Shown here one piece after another: positions 45,266 to 58,121 of a DNA stretch of 64,000 bases; the first letter of the stretch is position 1, and the number at the start of each line of letters is the position of its first letter. The position numbers were made by a program, and so were the translations under genes. Source of the DNA: Hylemonella gracilis str. Niagara R (GTDB lineage: Bacteria > Pseudomonadota > Gammaproteobacteria > Burkholderiales > Burkholderiaceae_C); assembly GCF_000600295.1 (NCBI RefSeq), contig NZ_JEMG01000001.1, positions 1,974,085 to 2,038,084 of the forward strand, in the 5' to 3' direction. The notes under the pieces are model-generated. The model saw only the letters and a list, made by a program, of their open reading frames with translations. It made no database searches and was not told the origin of the DNA.

Positions 45266-47287
45266 TCAGTCCCGGGTCTTGGCCGGGGGCAGCAGGCCGC
45301 GCAGCTTGTCCAGCGTGTCCCGCTTCCAACCGCGCAGCCGCTGGCGCAATGCGGGCGTGGGAGCAATATCGGCATAGGTGATGCGCCACTGCAGGTCGTC
45401 AAAGGGGCCGCTCAGGCGCACCGGTATGGTCAGTCCCTGCAAGCCATCCAGCGCCGGTTGCGGGCCGGAGGGCGCCGGCTGCAGGGTGGCGGGTGCGATC
45501 GTCATGCGCAGCGTGTAATCGAGTCGGTTCTCGGCCAGCCAGGCGGTGCCACCGCCGCCGACCCGCAAGGTCGGGGCCTCCAGGGAGAGATCCTGGTTGC
45601 GCGCCACGCCGTTCTCGATCTCGAAGCTCGCGCGCAGCCGATCGAAGGGGGTGCGCCAACGCGCGGCCTCCTCCGTGCCTTGGGGCTTGCGCAAGGGGTG
45701 GGCCTTCCCGATTTCGCCCAGCCCCGCGCGCAATAGCTCGGCGAGGCTCAGACCGACCGAGCCGTTTTGCAGCTGAAGCCCCAGCTTGCCGTTCAGTTGA
45801 CGCTTGAGCGCCTGGGCCGTGCCCCCACCGCTGCGCAGATCCAGTGCGATGTGGCCCCGACCTTCCAGCCCGTCGATGGCCAGCGCGTCGCGCAGCAAGG
45901 GGCCGATGCGCACATCCCGCAGGTCCAGCTTGGCCGCGACGAAGGTGGTGAGAGGGGTCGAACGGGGTGCCTGGGCTGCGTCGGCATCGAGGTGGATGCG
46001 CAGCGCGCCATGCACGCCACCGTCGTAGAGCGAGGCGGTCAGGGGGTTGAGGTCGATGCTGTGGCGCTTGCGCCCTTGGCTGTCCTGCAAGGGTATGTCC
46101 TGGGCGCGCGCCTGCAGGCGCAGATGGCTCAGCCGCACATCCTTGAACTTGAGCGCGGCCACGCGCAGCGTGCCCTGAAGATCGAGGCGGTCCAGTCCCA
46201 GCTCATGCAGCCAGCGCAGGGGTGTACGGTCCGGGGCGCGCAGGGGCTGGCTGGGGGCCACAGCATCGCTCATGGTCCAGACTCGGGCTGCGGTCACCTG
46301 GGATGTCTGCCGGTCTGGCGCTTGGGACGCGGCGCCGCCTTGCCAGGCAGCCGTCTGCTGGACCACTTGGCTCAGGGGGCGGGCCAGGTAATGGTCGAGG
46401 TCGAGCGAGCCCAGGGCCAGGTCGAAGCGCAGCACCGGCGAGGCATCGGCGCGGCTGGCGTCGAGCGCGAACGTGGTCTGGTCGAAAACGCCTTGCAACA
46501 CCAGGCGCAAGGCCCCGCGCAGGCCGGGGGCGCGCCCCTGCATCGCCGAGGGTGTGGGCGGCGCGAGACCGATCTGTCCTTGCAGACTCAGTGACACGGC
46601 CTGGCCGGTGGCGTCCAGCAGAGTGGCTTCCAGGCTCAGCGCATGGGTCAGGGCCGGGGCTTGATGTGGGTCGACACTGCCCGGTGCGGGTGCGGGTGCG
46701 GGTGCGGGTGCGGGTGCGGGTGCGGAGTTGGGCAGGGCCGGCGTCGGCGCCGCGTTGCGGGTGCCGCTCATGCCAGTTTGGTTTGGCGAGGCGGGTTCGG
46801 TGATGGGGTTCAGATTCAGTGTCAGCGAGGGCAGGGCGTAGCGGCGGTCTGGGGCCGGCCAGAGGCTGAGGCCGTCGATCCGGGCGTCACGCACCTGCGT
46901 GGTTCCGCGCAGCAGTGCCCACGCGTCGAGGCTCAGGTGCATGCTCTGGGCGACGGCCACGCGTCGCGCGGGTGCGCCGGTCTGACCCTCGTCAGCGGGC
47001 GCTTCGAGCAGCAGTGGCCCCCAGGCCAGACCCAGGCGGGGACTGAAGGTCAGTTTGGGCGGCGCGCTCGGCGTCAGCAGGTAGCCGGTGCGGGCGCGCA
47101 CCAGCTCAACGAGTTGCCGTGACTGGGTCTGCGGATTGAAATGCACCGCGATCCACGCGATGCCCGCCAGCAGCACGAACAGCGGCACCAGCGCCGACAG
47201 CAGCAGGGGGCCCAGCAGGCGACGTAGCGCGGGTGGCCAACGGCGGGGTGACGTGGACGACGAGGGGGAAGAAGCGGTCTCGGCCAT
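45266..47287 (-). CDS. AsmA-family protein
   Basis: A 673-residue envelope protein. One N-terminal membrane helix (LGPLLLSALVPLFVLLAGIAWIAV) is followed by a long beta-rich periplasmic chain. The C-terminal AsmA region has GRGHIALDLRSGGGTAQAL and LNGKLGLQLQNGSVGLSL. AsmA-like proteins are thought to bridge the periplasm and move phospholipid to the outer membrane. An Ala-Pro run near residues 187-200 is encoded by seven GGTGCG units (46683-46724) and may vary in length. Convergent to the DUF2721 gene. Confidence 0.9.
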   Translation of the reverse strand: MAETASSPSSSTSPRRWPPALRRLLGPLLLSALVPLFVLLAGIAWIAVHFNPQTQSRQLVELVRARTGYLLTPSAPPKLTFSPRLGLAWGPLLLEAPADEGQTGAPARRVAVAQSMHLSLDAWALLRGTTQVRDARIDGLSLWPAPDRRYALPSLTLNLNPITEPASPNQTGMSGTRNAAPTPALPNSAPAPAPAPAPAPAPGSVDPHQAPALTHALSLEATLLDATGQAVSLSLQGQIGLAPPTPSAMQGRAPGLRGALRLVLQGVFDQTTFALDASRADASPVLRFDLALGSLDLDHYLARPLSQVVQQTAAWQGGAASQAPDRQTSQVTAARVWTMSDAVAPSQPLRAPDRTPLRWLHELGLDRLDLQGTLRVAALKFKDVRLSHLRLQARAQDIPLQDSQGRKRHSIDLNPLTASLYDGGVHGALRIHLDADAAQAPRSTPLTTFVAAKLDLRDVRIGPLLRDALAIDGLEGRGHIALDLRSGGGTAQALKRQLNGKLGLQLQNGSVGLSLAELLRAGLGEIGKAHPLRKPQGTEEAARWRTPFDRLRASFEIENGVARNQDLSLEAPTLRVGGGGTAWLAENRLDYTLRMTIAPATLQPAPSGPQPALDGLQGLTIPVRLSGPFDDLQWRITYADIAPTPALRQRLRGWKRDTLDKLRGLLPPAKTRD
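46683..46724. repeat. Hexanucleotide tandem repeat (GGTGCG)x7 in the AsmA gene
   Basis: Seven perfect 6-bp units encode alternating Ala-Pro on the minus strand. Slippage would add or remove Ala-Pro pairs without a frameshift, so the linker length may differ between strains. Confidence 0.95.
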
Positions 47288-47333
47288 GCCGGCATTGTCG
47301 CCGCGTCATGGATGTCACCGACACAAGCTGGCC

Positions 47334-47957
47334 TCAGCCGAGCCAGACACCCAGGACCGCGCCCGTGCCCAGCAGCCACAACAGGTGCAGGCGGGTACGC
47401 CAGACCAGCAATGCGGTGGCCACCGTCAGCAGCCAGAAGGGCCAGGCCGCAATCGCGGCCGAGGCCAGGTCAGCGGAAGCGCCCGCCTGCGTGCTGGCCA
47501 GGATCCAGCCCGTGGAAATCAGCAGCGCCACCACCAAGGGCGCCAGCCCCTGCTTGAAGGCGCGCACGCCGCGCCGCTCGCGGTTCGCATGGCTCCAGCG
47601 CGCCGTCAGATAGACCAGGGTGGAACTGGGCAGCAGCACAGCCGCGAGGCAGGTGCATGCGCCCAGCAGCGCCCAGCCGAGGGACGGCCCCCCGGCGCCG
47701 TTGTTCAGCCCGACGTTCCAGCCCAGCAAGGCGATGAAGAGCACGTTGGGGCCGGGCGCGGCCTGGGCGATGGCGATGGAGGCGTTGAACTGGGCCTCGC
47801 TCAGCCAGCCCTGCCGGGTGACCAGGTAGCGGTGCATGTCCGGCGTGGTGGTGATGGCCCCGCCCACGGCCAGCAGGGAGAGCAGGGCGAAATGCAGCGT
47901 CAGCTGCAGCCAGTCCGTCAGGCCCAGGGAGAGCACAGGTTCAGCGAGGGCGCTCAT
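47334..47957 (-). CDS. Chromate transporter, second half-size subunit (ChrA/CHR family)
   Basis: A 207-residue membrane protein equal to one half of full-length ChrA. Family marks are GGAITTTPDMHRYLV, AQFNASIAIAQAAPGPNVLFIALLGW and a following set of hydrophobic helices. The start at 47957 overlaps the stop of the first subunit by ATGA. Paired short CHR proteins act together to export chromate with opposite membrane orientation. No ChrB-type regulator is near. Confidence 0.88.
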   Translation of the reverse strand: MSALAEPVLSLGLTDWLQLTLHFALLSLLAVGGAITTTPDMHRYLVTRQGWLSEAQFNASIAIAQAAPGPNVLFIALLGWNVGLNNGAGGPSLGWALLGACTCLAAVLLPSSTLVYLTARWSHANRERRGVRAFKQGLAPLVVALLISTGWILASTQAGASADLASAAIAAWPFWLLTVATALLVWRTRLHLLWLLGTGAVLGVWLG

Positions 47958-48592
47958 GGCGCGCTTCCCGTCGAGGCCGGCGCTGGTGCGGACCGCTCGC
48001 GTCGAGCCAGGCGCACCCAAGCCCAGGTCCAGGCCAGGCCGCCGAGCCCCAGCAACACCCAAAGCAGAGGCCAGCGCAGCCAGGCGATGGCGACGAAACA
48101 GGCCAGGCCCAGCAACAGACACTGGGCTGGGTGCAGCGGATTGTTTTTGAGCGCCACGATCAGTTTCAGGCCGGTACCTATGACCAGACCGGCCGCCACC
48201 GCGCCCATGCCGCGCAGCGCGCCGGCCACGGCGGCTTGGTCGGCATGTTGCGTGTACAGCCAGGCCAGGCTCAGCAGCACCAGCAGTGGCGCGCTCAGCA
48301 TGCCGGCCAGGGCCGACAGCGCGCCCCGCACGCCGAAGTGGCGCGCGCCCAGCATCAGGGAAAGATTGACCAGATTGGGGCCAGGCATGATCTGGGCCAC
48401 GGCCCATTCCTCGACGAACTGCGTGTTGGTCATCCAGCGCTTGCGTTCCACCAGTTCACGTTGCGCCACCGCCGCCACGCCCCCAAAGCCCTGCAGGGCC
48501 AACACGGTAAAGGAGAGAAACAGATCCGCGCAGGAGCGTGGCGCCACCGTGCCGCTGGGCTCCGGATTGGGACGCATCGTGGTTTCAGGCAT
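47954..48592 (-). CDS. Chromate transporter, first half-size subunit (ChrA/CHR family)
   Basis: A 212-residue membrane protein with FLSFTVLALQGFGGVAAVAQRELVERKRWM and EEWAVAQIMPGPNLVNLSLMLGA, the conserved CHR-domain motifs. It overlaps the EAL-protein stop by 8 bp upstream and the second subunit by 4 bp downstream, so the three genes form one translationally coupled unit. Chromate or sulfate-like anion transport is the family role. Confidence 0.88.
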   Translation of the reverse strand: MPETTMRPNPEPSGTVAPRSCADLFLSFTVLALQGFGGVAAVAQRELVERKRWMTNTQFVEEWAVAQIMPGPNLVNLSLMLGARHFGVRGALSALAGMLSAPLLVLLSLAWLYTQHADQAAVAGALRGMGAVAAGLVIGTGLKLIVALKNNPLHPAQCLLLGLACFVAIAWLRWPLLWVLLGLGGLAWTWAWVRLARRERSAPAPASTGSAP

Positions 48593-50189
48593 GGTCGGTT
48601 CCGGGCATCAACCCACGGCCCCGAGGTGCCCAGGCCCGGCCCTGGGTGCGCAGCAAGTCCAGCAGTGCTTCCAGCGGCATGGGCTTGCCATAGAGCCAGC
48701 CTTGCGCGTACTGGACGCCGCGTTCGCGCAGGTAGTCCGCCTGCGTCTCGGTCTCAACCCCTTCTGCGATCAACAGCAGCCTCAGGGTCTTGGCCATGTC
48801 GATGATGTGGGGCAATACCAGGCTGGCCGCGGCCTGCGCGTCGATGGCGTCCACGAAGGACTTGTCGATCTTCAGGATGTCCAGTTCCAGGCCGGCCAGC
48901 ACCGACAGGCTGGAATGCCCGGTGCCAAAGTCGTCCACCGCCACCTGCACACCGTGGTCGTGCAGGCGCGCGATCTGTTTGGCCGCAGCCCGGGCGTCGG
49001 TGACGTTGCGTTCGGTGATTTCCACGACCAGGCTGCCCGCTGGCGCCTGCATCTCGCGCAGGCGCCGCAGCAACTGCGTGACCGAACCATCGTGCTCCAG
49101 GTCCTGCGCGGAGAAATTGATGCCGAGGTGAAAACCCGGCTGCTGCGCCAGCAACATGGGCAGGTCCCGCACGGCCTGGTCGATGACGTAGTCCGTGATG
49201 GCGCGGATGAGGCCACTGCGTTCGGCGACAGGGATGAACAGGTCGGGCGACATGGGCGTGCCCTCGGGTCGGCGCCAGCGCAGCAGGGCCTCGGCACCGA
49301 TGCAGCGTCCGGTCTGGAGGTCCACCAGGGGTTGGTAATGCAGGTGGAACTCGCGGCGTTTCAGGCCCAGACGGATTTCAGCTGGCAGGCTCAGGCGCTG
49401 GCGTGTGGCCAGGGCCACGGCAGCCACCAGCAGCAAGCCCGCAACCGCCCCCAGCGGCAGCAGGATCAGGGCTTGCTCCTGGGTGCGTGTACCCAGGCCC
49501 GTGCGCGGGATCGCCACCAGCGCAGTCAGATTGTTCTCGGGCGAGTGACGCAGCACCAGCAGGTGGTCGGCCAGCTCCAGGTAAGGGGCGGTCACCGTCG
49601 AGGTGCGTGCGAGCGGGGTCGGATCGTAGGGTCCGCGCGACTGGATCACCATCGGCGGGCTGCCCAGCAGCACCGCCACGGTCGTGTCGGGGTCACGCAA
49701 GGCCAGATCAAAGACGAGGTCGGGTTGCAGCGCCACCACCCAGCCTTCGCGCTCGTAGAGATTGAGGTGCAGGCCGGGTGCGTAGGGCAACACCACGTCA
49801 CGCCAGAGCCGCACGCCGCTGGACACGCGGCCGTCGCTAGGGCCCAAGGCAATGCCTTGCCTGTACAGGCCCATGGAGGAACACATCAAACGCCCATCAC
49901 GCGCCGCGCCCACGTCCTTCAGGTAACTCAAACCCATGCTCAATTCGCGCATCAGACTGAGCGTGGTCTCCGAGCAGGCGTTGCGTCGGGCAGGGCCCAG
50001 GGTATCCAAGGCGAGGTAAATCTGTTGCCGCGCGGCGATGGCGCGACGCAGCAATTCATCGGCCACCGTGCCGGCATAACTCAACTCCACGCGCAGCGCC
50101 TCGCGTGAGGCCCAGTGCAGGGCGGCGGCGATCGGCACCGTCAAGGCGGTGAAACCCAGCACACAGGCGAGGATCAACGATTTGCGCAT
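48585..50189 (-). CDS. CSS-motif EAL cyclic-di-GMP phosphodiesterase
   Basis: A 534-residue inner-membrane enzyme. TM1 (LACVLGFTALTVPIAAAL) and TM2 (LLPLGAVAGLLLVAAVAL) flank a periplasmic CSS domain with the redox-type motif MCSSMG and a second Cys (NACSET). The cytoplasmic EAL domain (about 275-515) has GAEALLRW, INFSAQDL, VEITERN, VAVDDFGTGHSS and IAEGVET, so it should be catalytically active. In E. coli relatives (PdeC type) disulfide state of the CSS domain controls activity. Its stop lies inside the first chromate-transporter gene, an uncommon coupling. Divergent from a GGDEF/EAL gene. Confidence 0.93.
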   Translation of the reverse strand: MRKSLILACVLGFTALTVPIAAALHWASREALRVELSYAGTVADELLRRAIAARQQIYLALDTLGPARRNACSETTLSLMRELSMGLSYLKDVGAARDGRLMCSSMGLYRQGIALGPSDGRVSSGVRLWRDVVLPYAPGLHLNLYEREGWVVALQPDLVFDLALRDPDTTVAVLLGSPPMVIQSRGPYDPTPLARTSTVTAPYLELADHLLVLRHSPENNLTALVAIPRTGLGTRTQEQALILLPLGAVAGLLLVAAVALATRQRLSLPAEIRLGLKRREFHLHYQPLVDLQTGRCIGAEALLRWRRPEGTPMSPDLFIPVAERSGLIRAITDYVIDQAVRDLPMLLAQQPGFHLGINFSAQDLEHDGSVTQLLRRLREMQAPAGSLVVEITERNVTDARAAAKQIARLHDHGVQVAVDDFGTGHSSLSVLAGLELDILKIDKSFVDAIDAQAAASLVLPHIIDMAKTLRLLLIAEGVETETQADYLRERGVQYAQGWLYGKPMPLEALLDLLRTQGRAWAPRGRGLMPGTDHA

Positions 50190-50299
50190 GAAGTCGATGG
50201 TATGTACGAGGTAATCTTACCCGCGTGATGACGCCTGGCGGCAACGCTGGGATTCGCGCAAACCCTGGAACGATGCTTGCTATGCTGTAATCAAAAACC

Positions 50300-53200
50300 A
50301 TGTTGCGCATCGCTTCCCGTTCCGTCGCACGTCGGGGTTCCGTCACGCGTCAGCTGTCCTGGACCATGGGCGGACTGATCGTCGCGCTGCTGCTGGTGCT
50401 GGTGGCTCTGGGGTATGCCGCGATGAGTTGGGCGGCCTCGCGGCTGGCCCCCATCCTGGCGCGACAAACCGCCGAGCTGCGGGCCGAGGCGGGCGCGGCG
50501 ATCTTCCAGCAGGCCCAGAACAGTGTGCTGCGACTGCAGGAAGAACTGCTGCTGCGACTGGAACAGCAGGACCTGGAGCAGGCCCGGCGGCGCTTCGATG
50601 TCTTGTTCGCCCCGGGCTGGGACGGCCTATGGCGCTTGCGTCCGCAATGGGTGGACACGGAGAGCGCCCCCACCATGTACCTGCGCGCCGGCCCGCGCGG
50701 GCCCAGCGATTCCGTGCGCCTGCGCGCCGTCGTGAGCTACCAACTGTTGCGCGAGCAGGGTCCCGCGCTGGCGCCGCCGTTTTTCTCCGCGTACATGGAT
50801 TTCGTCGAGGACGGACTGATGGTCTACGCGCGGGGCCGGGACTGGGGTGGCGCGGCACAGGTCGACGCCAGCAATGCCCAGTACCCGACCATGATTGGCT
50901 CGCGGCCCGAGAACAACCCGAAGCGCATGCTGTTCTGGACGCCCGTGTATTTTGATCAGCAGGCCCAGTCCTGGCTGGTTTCCGTCATCCAGCCGCTGGA
51001 CTGGCGCGGCGCCTGGGTGGGCACGGTGGGCCATGACATCGCGGTCCAGACCCTGCTGGACGCGGTGCGTGCCCGCAGTGCCGAGGGCGGGTTGCAGATG
51101 ATCCTGAGCGCCGACGGCCAGCTCATCGCCCACCCGGACCTGCAGAACCCCATCGTGCAGGCCGAGGGGCAATTGGCCATCCAGCAGTCCGGTGATCCCC
51201 TGCTGGTCAAGGTGCATGCCCTGATCGCCGCCGAGGAGGCGCGATCTGGCCAAAGCAGCGGCGCGCGGCGCATTGGCGCAACCCAGGGCGAGAACGGCCA
51301 CGAGGCCTACTGGGTGGCCTGGTCCCGCATCAAGGGGCCGGATTGGCGCTGGGTGCAGCTCTTGCCACAGTCGCAGGTGGACCAGGTCCTGCGCTGGGGC
51401 GCGACCCTGGCCTTTCTGATCGGTTTGTTGGGCCTGCTCCCCGCCCTGTGGGTGATGCGCGTGCTGATCCGCCGCATCGTCAGCCGGCCGCTGCAGCGCC
51501 TGACGGTGGCGGTGGATGAGCTGGGGCAGGGTCACATGCCCGCACCGATCGCCATGAGCGGTTCCGATGAACTCGGGCGGTTGGCGCGAGCCTTCGACGG
51601 CATGGTGCTGGAGTTGCGCGCGGGCGAGTCCGCGCGGCGCCGTTACCTGACACGGTTGGAGGAAGAACACGCGCGCCTGCTCGCGCTGCTGGGTGCGATG
51701 GACCTGGGCATCCTGTTCGTGACGGCGGACAACCAGATCCAGTATTGCAACGGAACCTTTTTGCGCATCTGGCAGATGGACGAAAGCGCCAATCTGGTGG
51801 GGCGGCCCGCAGGCGAGGTGCTGAGCGACTCGGCGGTGGAGATCATGCAGCCCACGCATTTCTCCAGCCATCTGCACGAGCTTCTGGGCACGCGCGAGGC
51901 CTCGGCCAGCTATGAAATCGCCACGGGCGACGGTCGTGTCATCGTGCAGACTGCCTACCCGGTGCGCGACGCCGAGGGCCGTTTCATCGGCCAGCTCTGG
52001 ATCCACGAGGACGTGACGCGCGAGCGCCAGACGGCCGAACAGCTGGTCTACCTGGCCGAGCGCGACGCCTTGACGGGGCTCTACAACCGCCGCCGTTTCG
52101 AGGACGAACTCGGGCGCTTCATCCAGGAGTCGCAGCGACGTCATCGCCAGGGCGCGCTGCTGTTCTTCGACCTGGACGAGTTCAAGCACATCAACGACAC
52201 CTTCGGCCACCGGGCCGGCGACGCCGTGTTGATCCGCGTGGCCTCGGAAGTCGGTGCGTTGACACGGCGCAATGAACTCCTGTGCCGGCTGGGTGGCGAT
52301 GAATTCGCCGTGCTGATGCCCGACGCCCGCCAGGAGGAGGCCGAGCACCTGGCCGAGCGCATCGTGCGCGCCATCGCGTTGATTCCCTTCCGCATCGACG
52401 GGCAGAACCTGCGCCTCACCTCCAGCCTGGGCATCGCCTTGTACACCCAGGGGTCGGTCAGCGCCGAAGAACTGGTGGCCCATGCCGACACCGCCATGTA
52501 CCAGGCCAAGGAAAGCGGCAAGAACGGCTGGAAGCTCTACCTTCCCGGGCGCGACACCTCGCGCAAGATGATCACGCGCCTGGGCTGGAACGACCGCATC
52601 GCCCGCGCGCTCGAGCAGGGCCTGTTTCGCCTGCATTACCAGGGCGTCTACCACGCGGGGGATGGCGCAGTTTCCCATTTGGAGGCGCTGATCCGCATGG
52701 TGGACCAGGACGACAGCACCCAGCTCATCATGCCGGGGCAATTCATCCCCTATGCAGAGAAGAGCGGCAAGATCGTGGACATCGACCGCTGGGTGGTCCG
52801 CGCCAGCATCGAGCAGCTCGCGGCCAATCCCGCCATGCCGCCGCTGGCCGTGAACATCTCCGGCCGTTCCTTCGACCAGGCGAGCTTTCCGCACTACATC
52901 GCCGAGATGCTGACCATGCACGGCGTGGCGCCCGAGCGCCTGCTGGTGGAGTTGACGGAAACCTCGGCGGTGTCTGACCTGCAGGACGCCGAATGCTTCA
53001 TCGAAGCCTTGCGCCAGACGGGCTGCCAGACCTGTCTGGACGACTTCGGCGCGGGTTTTGCCTCCTTCGCCTACCTCAAGCACCTCAAGGTGGACCTGCT
53101 CAAGATCGACGGCCTGTTCATCCGTGACCTGCCCAAGGATGGGGACAACCAGGTCTTCGTGCGCGCCATCGTGGACGTGGCCCGAGCTTTGGGCAAGCGC

Positions 53201-53356
53201 ACGGTGGCCGAATTCGTGGAGGACGCGCAAACGCTGGCCATGGTGCGCACCCTGGGCGTGGACCTGGTGCAGGGCTATCACCTGGATCGGCCCCGGGCGG
53301 ACCATCCGGCCTTGGCCCCCGTGTCGCAATCGCATCCCGCCTCTGATCCGGCCTGA
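50300..53356 (+). CDS. GGDEF/EAL protein with periplasmic Cache, HAMP and PAS domains
   Basis: A 1018-residue c-di-GMP enzyme. It has an N-terminal TM (GLIVALLLVLVALGYAAM), a dCache-like periplasmic domain (about 50-360), a second TM (ATLAFLIGLLGLLPALWVM), HAMP (about 395-445), PAS (about 455-575), GGDEF (about 590-750) and EAL (about 770-1000). The cyclase site LGGDEFAVL is intact, as are the phosphodiesterase motifs LEALIRM, LTETSAVSD, DDFGAGF and KIDGLFI, so either or both activities are possible. ATG at 50300, 110 bp from the divergent CSS-EAL gene. A c-di-GMP riboswitch lies 9 kb downstream. Confidence 0.93.
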   Translation: MLRIASRSVARRGSVTRQLSWTMGGLIVALLLVLVALGYAAMSWAASRLAPILARQTAELRAEAGAAIFQQAQNSVLRLQEELLLRLEQQDLEQARRRFDVLFAPGWDGLWRLRPQWVDTESAPTMYLRAGPRGPSDSVRLRAVVSYQLLREQGPALAPPFFSAYMDFVEDGLMVYARGRDWGGAAQVDASNAQYPTMIGSRPENNPKRMLFWTPVYFDQQAQSWLVSVIQPLDWRGAWVGTVGHDIAVQTLLDAVRARSAEGGLQMILSADGQLIAHPDLQNPIVQAEGQLAIQQSGDPLLVKVHALIAAEEARSGQSSGARRIGATQGENGHEAYWVAWSRIKGPDWRWVQLLPQSQVDQVLRWGATLAFLIGLLGLLPALWVMRVLIRRIVSRPLQRLTVAVDELGQGHMPAPIAMSGSDELGRLARAFDGMVLELRAGESARRRYLTRLEEEHARLLALLGAMDLGILFVTADNQIQYCNGTFLRIWQMDESANLVGRPAGEVLSDSAVEIMQPTHFSSHLHELLGTREASASYEIATGDGRVIVQTAYPVRDAEGRFIGQLWIHEDVTRERQTAEQLVYLAERDALTGLYNRRRFEDELGRFIQESQRRHRQGALLFFDLDEFKHINDTFGHRAGDAVLIRVASEVGALTRRNELLCRLGGDEFAVLMPDARQEEAEHLAERIVRAIALIPFRIDGQNLRLTSSLGIALYTQGSVSAEELVAHADTAMYQAKESGKNGWKLYLPGRDTSRKMITRLGWNDRIARALEQGLFRLHYQGVYHAGDGAVSHLEALIRMVDQDDSTQLIMPGQFIPYAEKSGKIVDIDRWVVRASIEQLAANPAMPPLAVNISGRSFDQASFPHYIAEMLTMHGVAPERLLVELTETSAVSDLQDAECFIEALRQTGCQTCLDDFGAGFASFAYLKHLKVDLLKIDGLFIRDLPKDGDNQVFVRAIVDVARALGKRTVAEFVEDAQTLAMVRTLGVDLVQGYHLDRPRADHPALAPVSQSHPASDPA

Positions 53357-53523
53357 GGAGGTCGGGAGTGGCGTGCATGCGCCCTGGTGTCATGTAGCGC
53401 TGGCCTGATGGCTTGGACGCGTGACCTGGCGGGGCTTCGGGCGTGTCCGCACGCAAGTCCAGCACAAATCCAGGACAATCGGGGGTTCAGTCCGTTCCTT
53501 TCCGGACGGCCGACCGCATTCTC

Positions 53524-55899
<2,376 letters not shown>

Positions 55900-55969
55900 C
55901 CCTGCTGCCTAGCCACCTGTGAACGTGGTGGCGTCAAGGGCGTGAGGGAGCGCTGAAAAAAGATGGCGT

Positions 55970-55987
55970 GCCAGGAGTCGCCCTGGC
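55970..55987 (-). terminator. Possible terminator after the Lrp-type gene
   Basis: GCCAGG-AGTCGC-CCTGGC makes a 6-bp stem immediately after the Lrp-type stop codon. On the minus strand a T6 run follows about 9 nt later, not directly, so efficiency is doubtful. Confidence 0.35.
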
Positions 55988-56461
55988 TCAGCTCACATAG
56001 TCCAGCGGAAGGGTGGTGGTGAACTTCAGTTCTTCCATCGCGAAACTGCTGCGCACGTCGCTCAGCGCCACGGAACGGATCAGGCGTTGGTACACCGCGT
56101 CATAGGCGTTGATGTCAGGCACCACGACGCGCAGCAGGTAGTCCACGGCGCCGCTCATGCGGTAGAACTCCAGCACTTCCGGGATCTGGCGCACAGCGTC
56201 GCGGAATTGTTCAAACCAGGCTGGGTCGTGCTGACTGGCCTTGACCGAGACAAACACCGTGACACCCAGATTGAGCTTGCCGCGGTCCGCCAGCGCGACA
56301 TGGCGCGTGATGTAACCGCGCTCGCGCAGGGCCTGCACCCGCCGCCAGCAGGGGGAGGTGGAGAGGTTGACGGCTTCCGCCAGCGTGGCCAGCGGGGTTT
56401 CCGCGTTCTCCTGCAGCAGGGCCAAGAGCCTGCGGTCGATGGCGTCCAGTTTCTTGCTCAT
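55988..56461 (-). CDS. Lrp/AsnC-family transcriptional regulator
   Basis: A 157-residue regulator. The N-terminal HTH begins LDAIDRRLLALLQENAETPLATLAEAVNLSTSPCWRRVQAL. The C-terminal RAM/AsnC ligand domain (about 70-150) has SGAVDYLLRVVVPDINAYD. ATG at 56461 chosen as the first to fit the family start. It lies 210 bp downstream of pobA on the same strand; its target is not evident, as neighbouring genes are not amino-acid related. Confidence 0.93.
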   Translation of the reverse strand: MSKKLDAIDRRLLALLQENAETPLATLAEAVNLSTSPCWRRVQALRERGYITRHVALADRGKLNLGVTVFVSVKASQHDPAWFEQFRDAVRQIPEVLEFYRMSGAVDYLLRVVVPDINAYDAVYQRLIRSVALSDVRSSFAMEELKFTTTLPLDYVS

Positions 56462-56630
56462 CGACAAATTATGGGATGGATGGCCCCTGATCCAGGCCGA
56501 TGTAAGCAAGTCAAAACGGTTCGTCGCAACGCCCTTTGACGCAGATCAAACCGCCGGGGGCGTCCTTCACAGGTCTGGGCGAGCCCGCAGGGCCGGAGCA
56601 CCCCAGGCATCCTCCTCGGGCATGGTGCAA

Positions 56631-56656
56631 ACCCTGGGGGCGCTTGCCGTCAGGGT
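56631..56656 (-). terminator. Weak hairpin after pobA
   Basis: ACCCTG (56631-56636) and CAGGGT (56651-56656) can pair around a GC-rich loop 16 bp past the pobA stop. The tail TTTGC is poor in T, so this may be only a weak or Rho-aided stop between pobA and the Lrp-type gene. Confidence 0.3.
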
Positions 56657-56671
56657 GCGGCCTGCGGGGTT

Positions 56672-57973
<1,302 letters not shown>

Positions 57974-58060
57974 TTATTTCGCTGCGCTTCCAACCCGCCG
58001 CCTCAGTGTCTCTGTAGCGTAGCGGCGCGCGACTGCGGAAGCACGCAGGGTGGCTGAGCT

Positions 58061-58098
58061 TTGCGCGACAATCGCCACCACTGCGCGATGATCGCGCA
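58061..58098. promoter_or_regulatory. Candidate PobR operators upstream of pobR
   Basis: TGCGCGAT-G-ATCGCGCA (58082-58098) is a perfect 17-bp palindrome. TTGCGCGACAATCGCCA at 58061-58077 is a degenerate copy in the same phase about two helical turns away. They lie just before the regulator start and about 180 bp from pobA, fitting autoregulation by an IclR-type PobR; control of pobA from here is also possible. Confidence 0.6.
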
Positions 58099-58121
58099 AG
58101 GAATGCATGAAGGAGCCGTCG

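Noticed and set aside
47088..50108. 1006-codon plus-strand frame
   Set aside because: It runs antisense across AsmA, both chromate transporter genes and the EAL gene, each with clear motifs. No single protein could explain it.
50627..53335. 902-codon minus-strand frame
   Set aside because: Shadow of the GGDEF/EAL gene; His/Gln-rich antisense translation typical of high-GC DNA.
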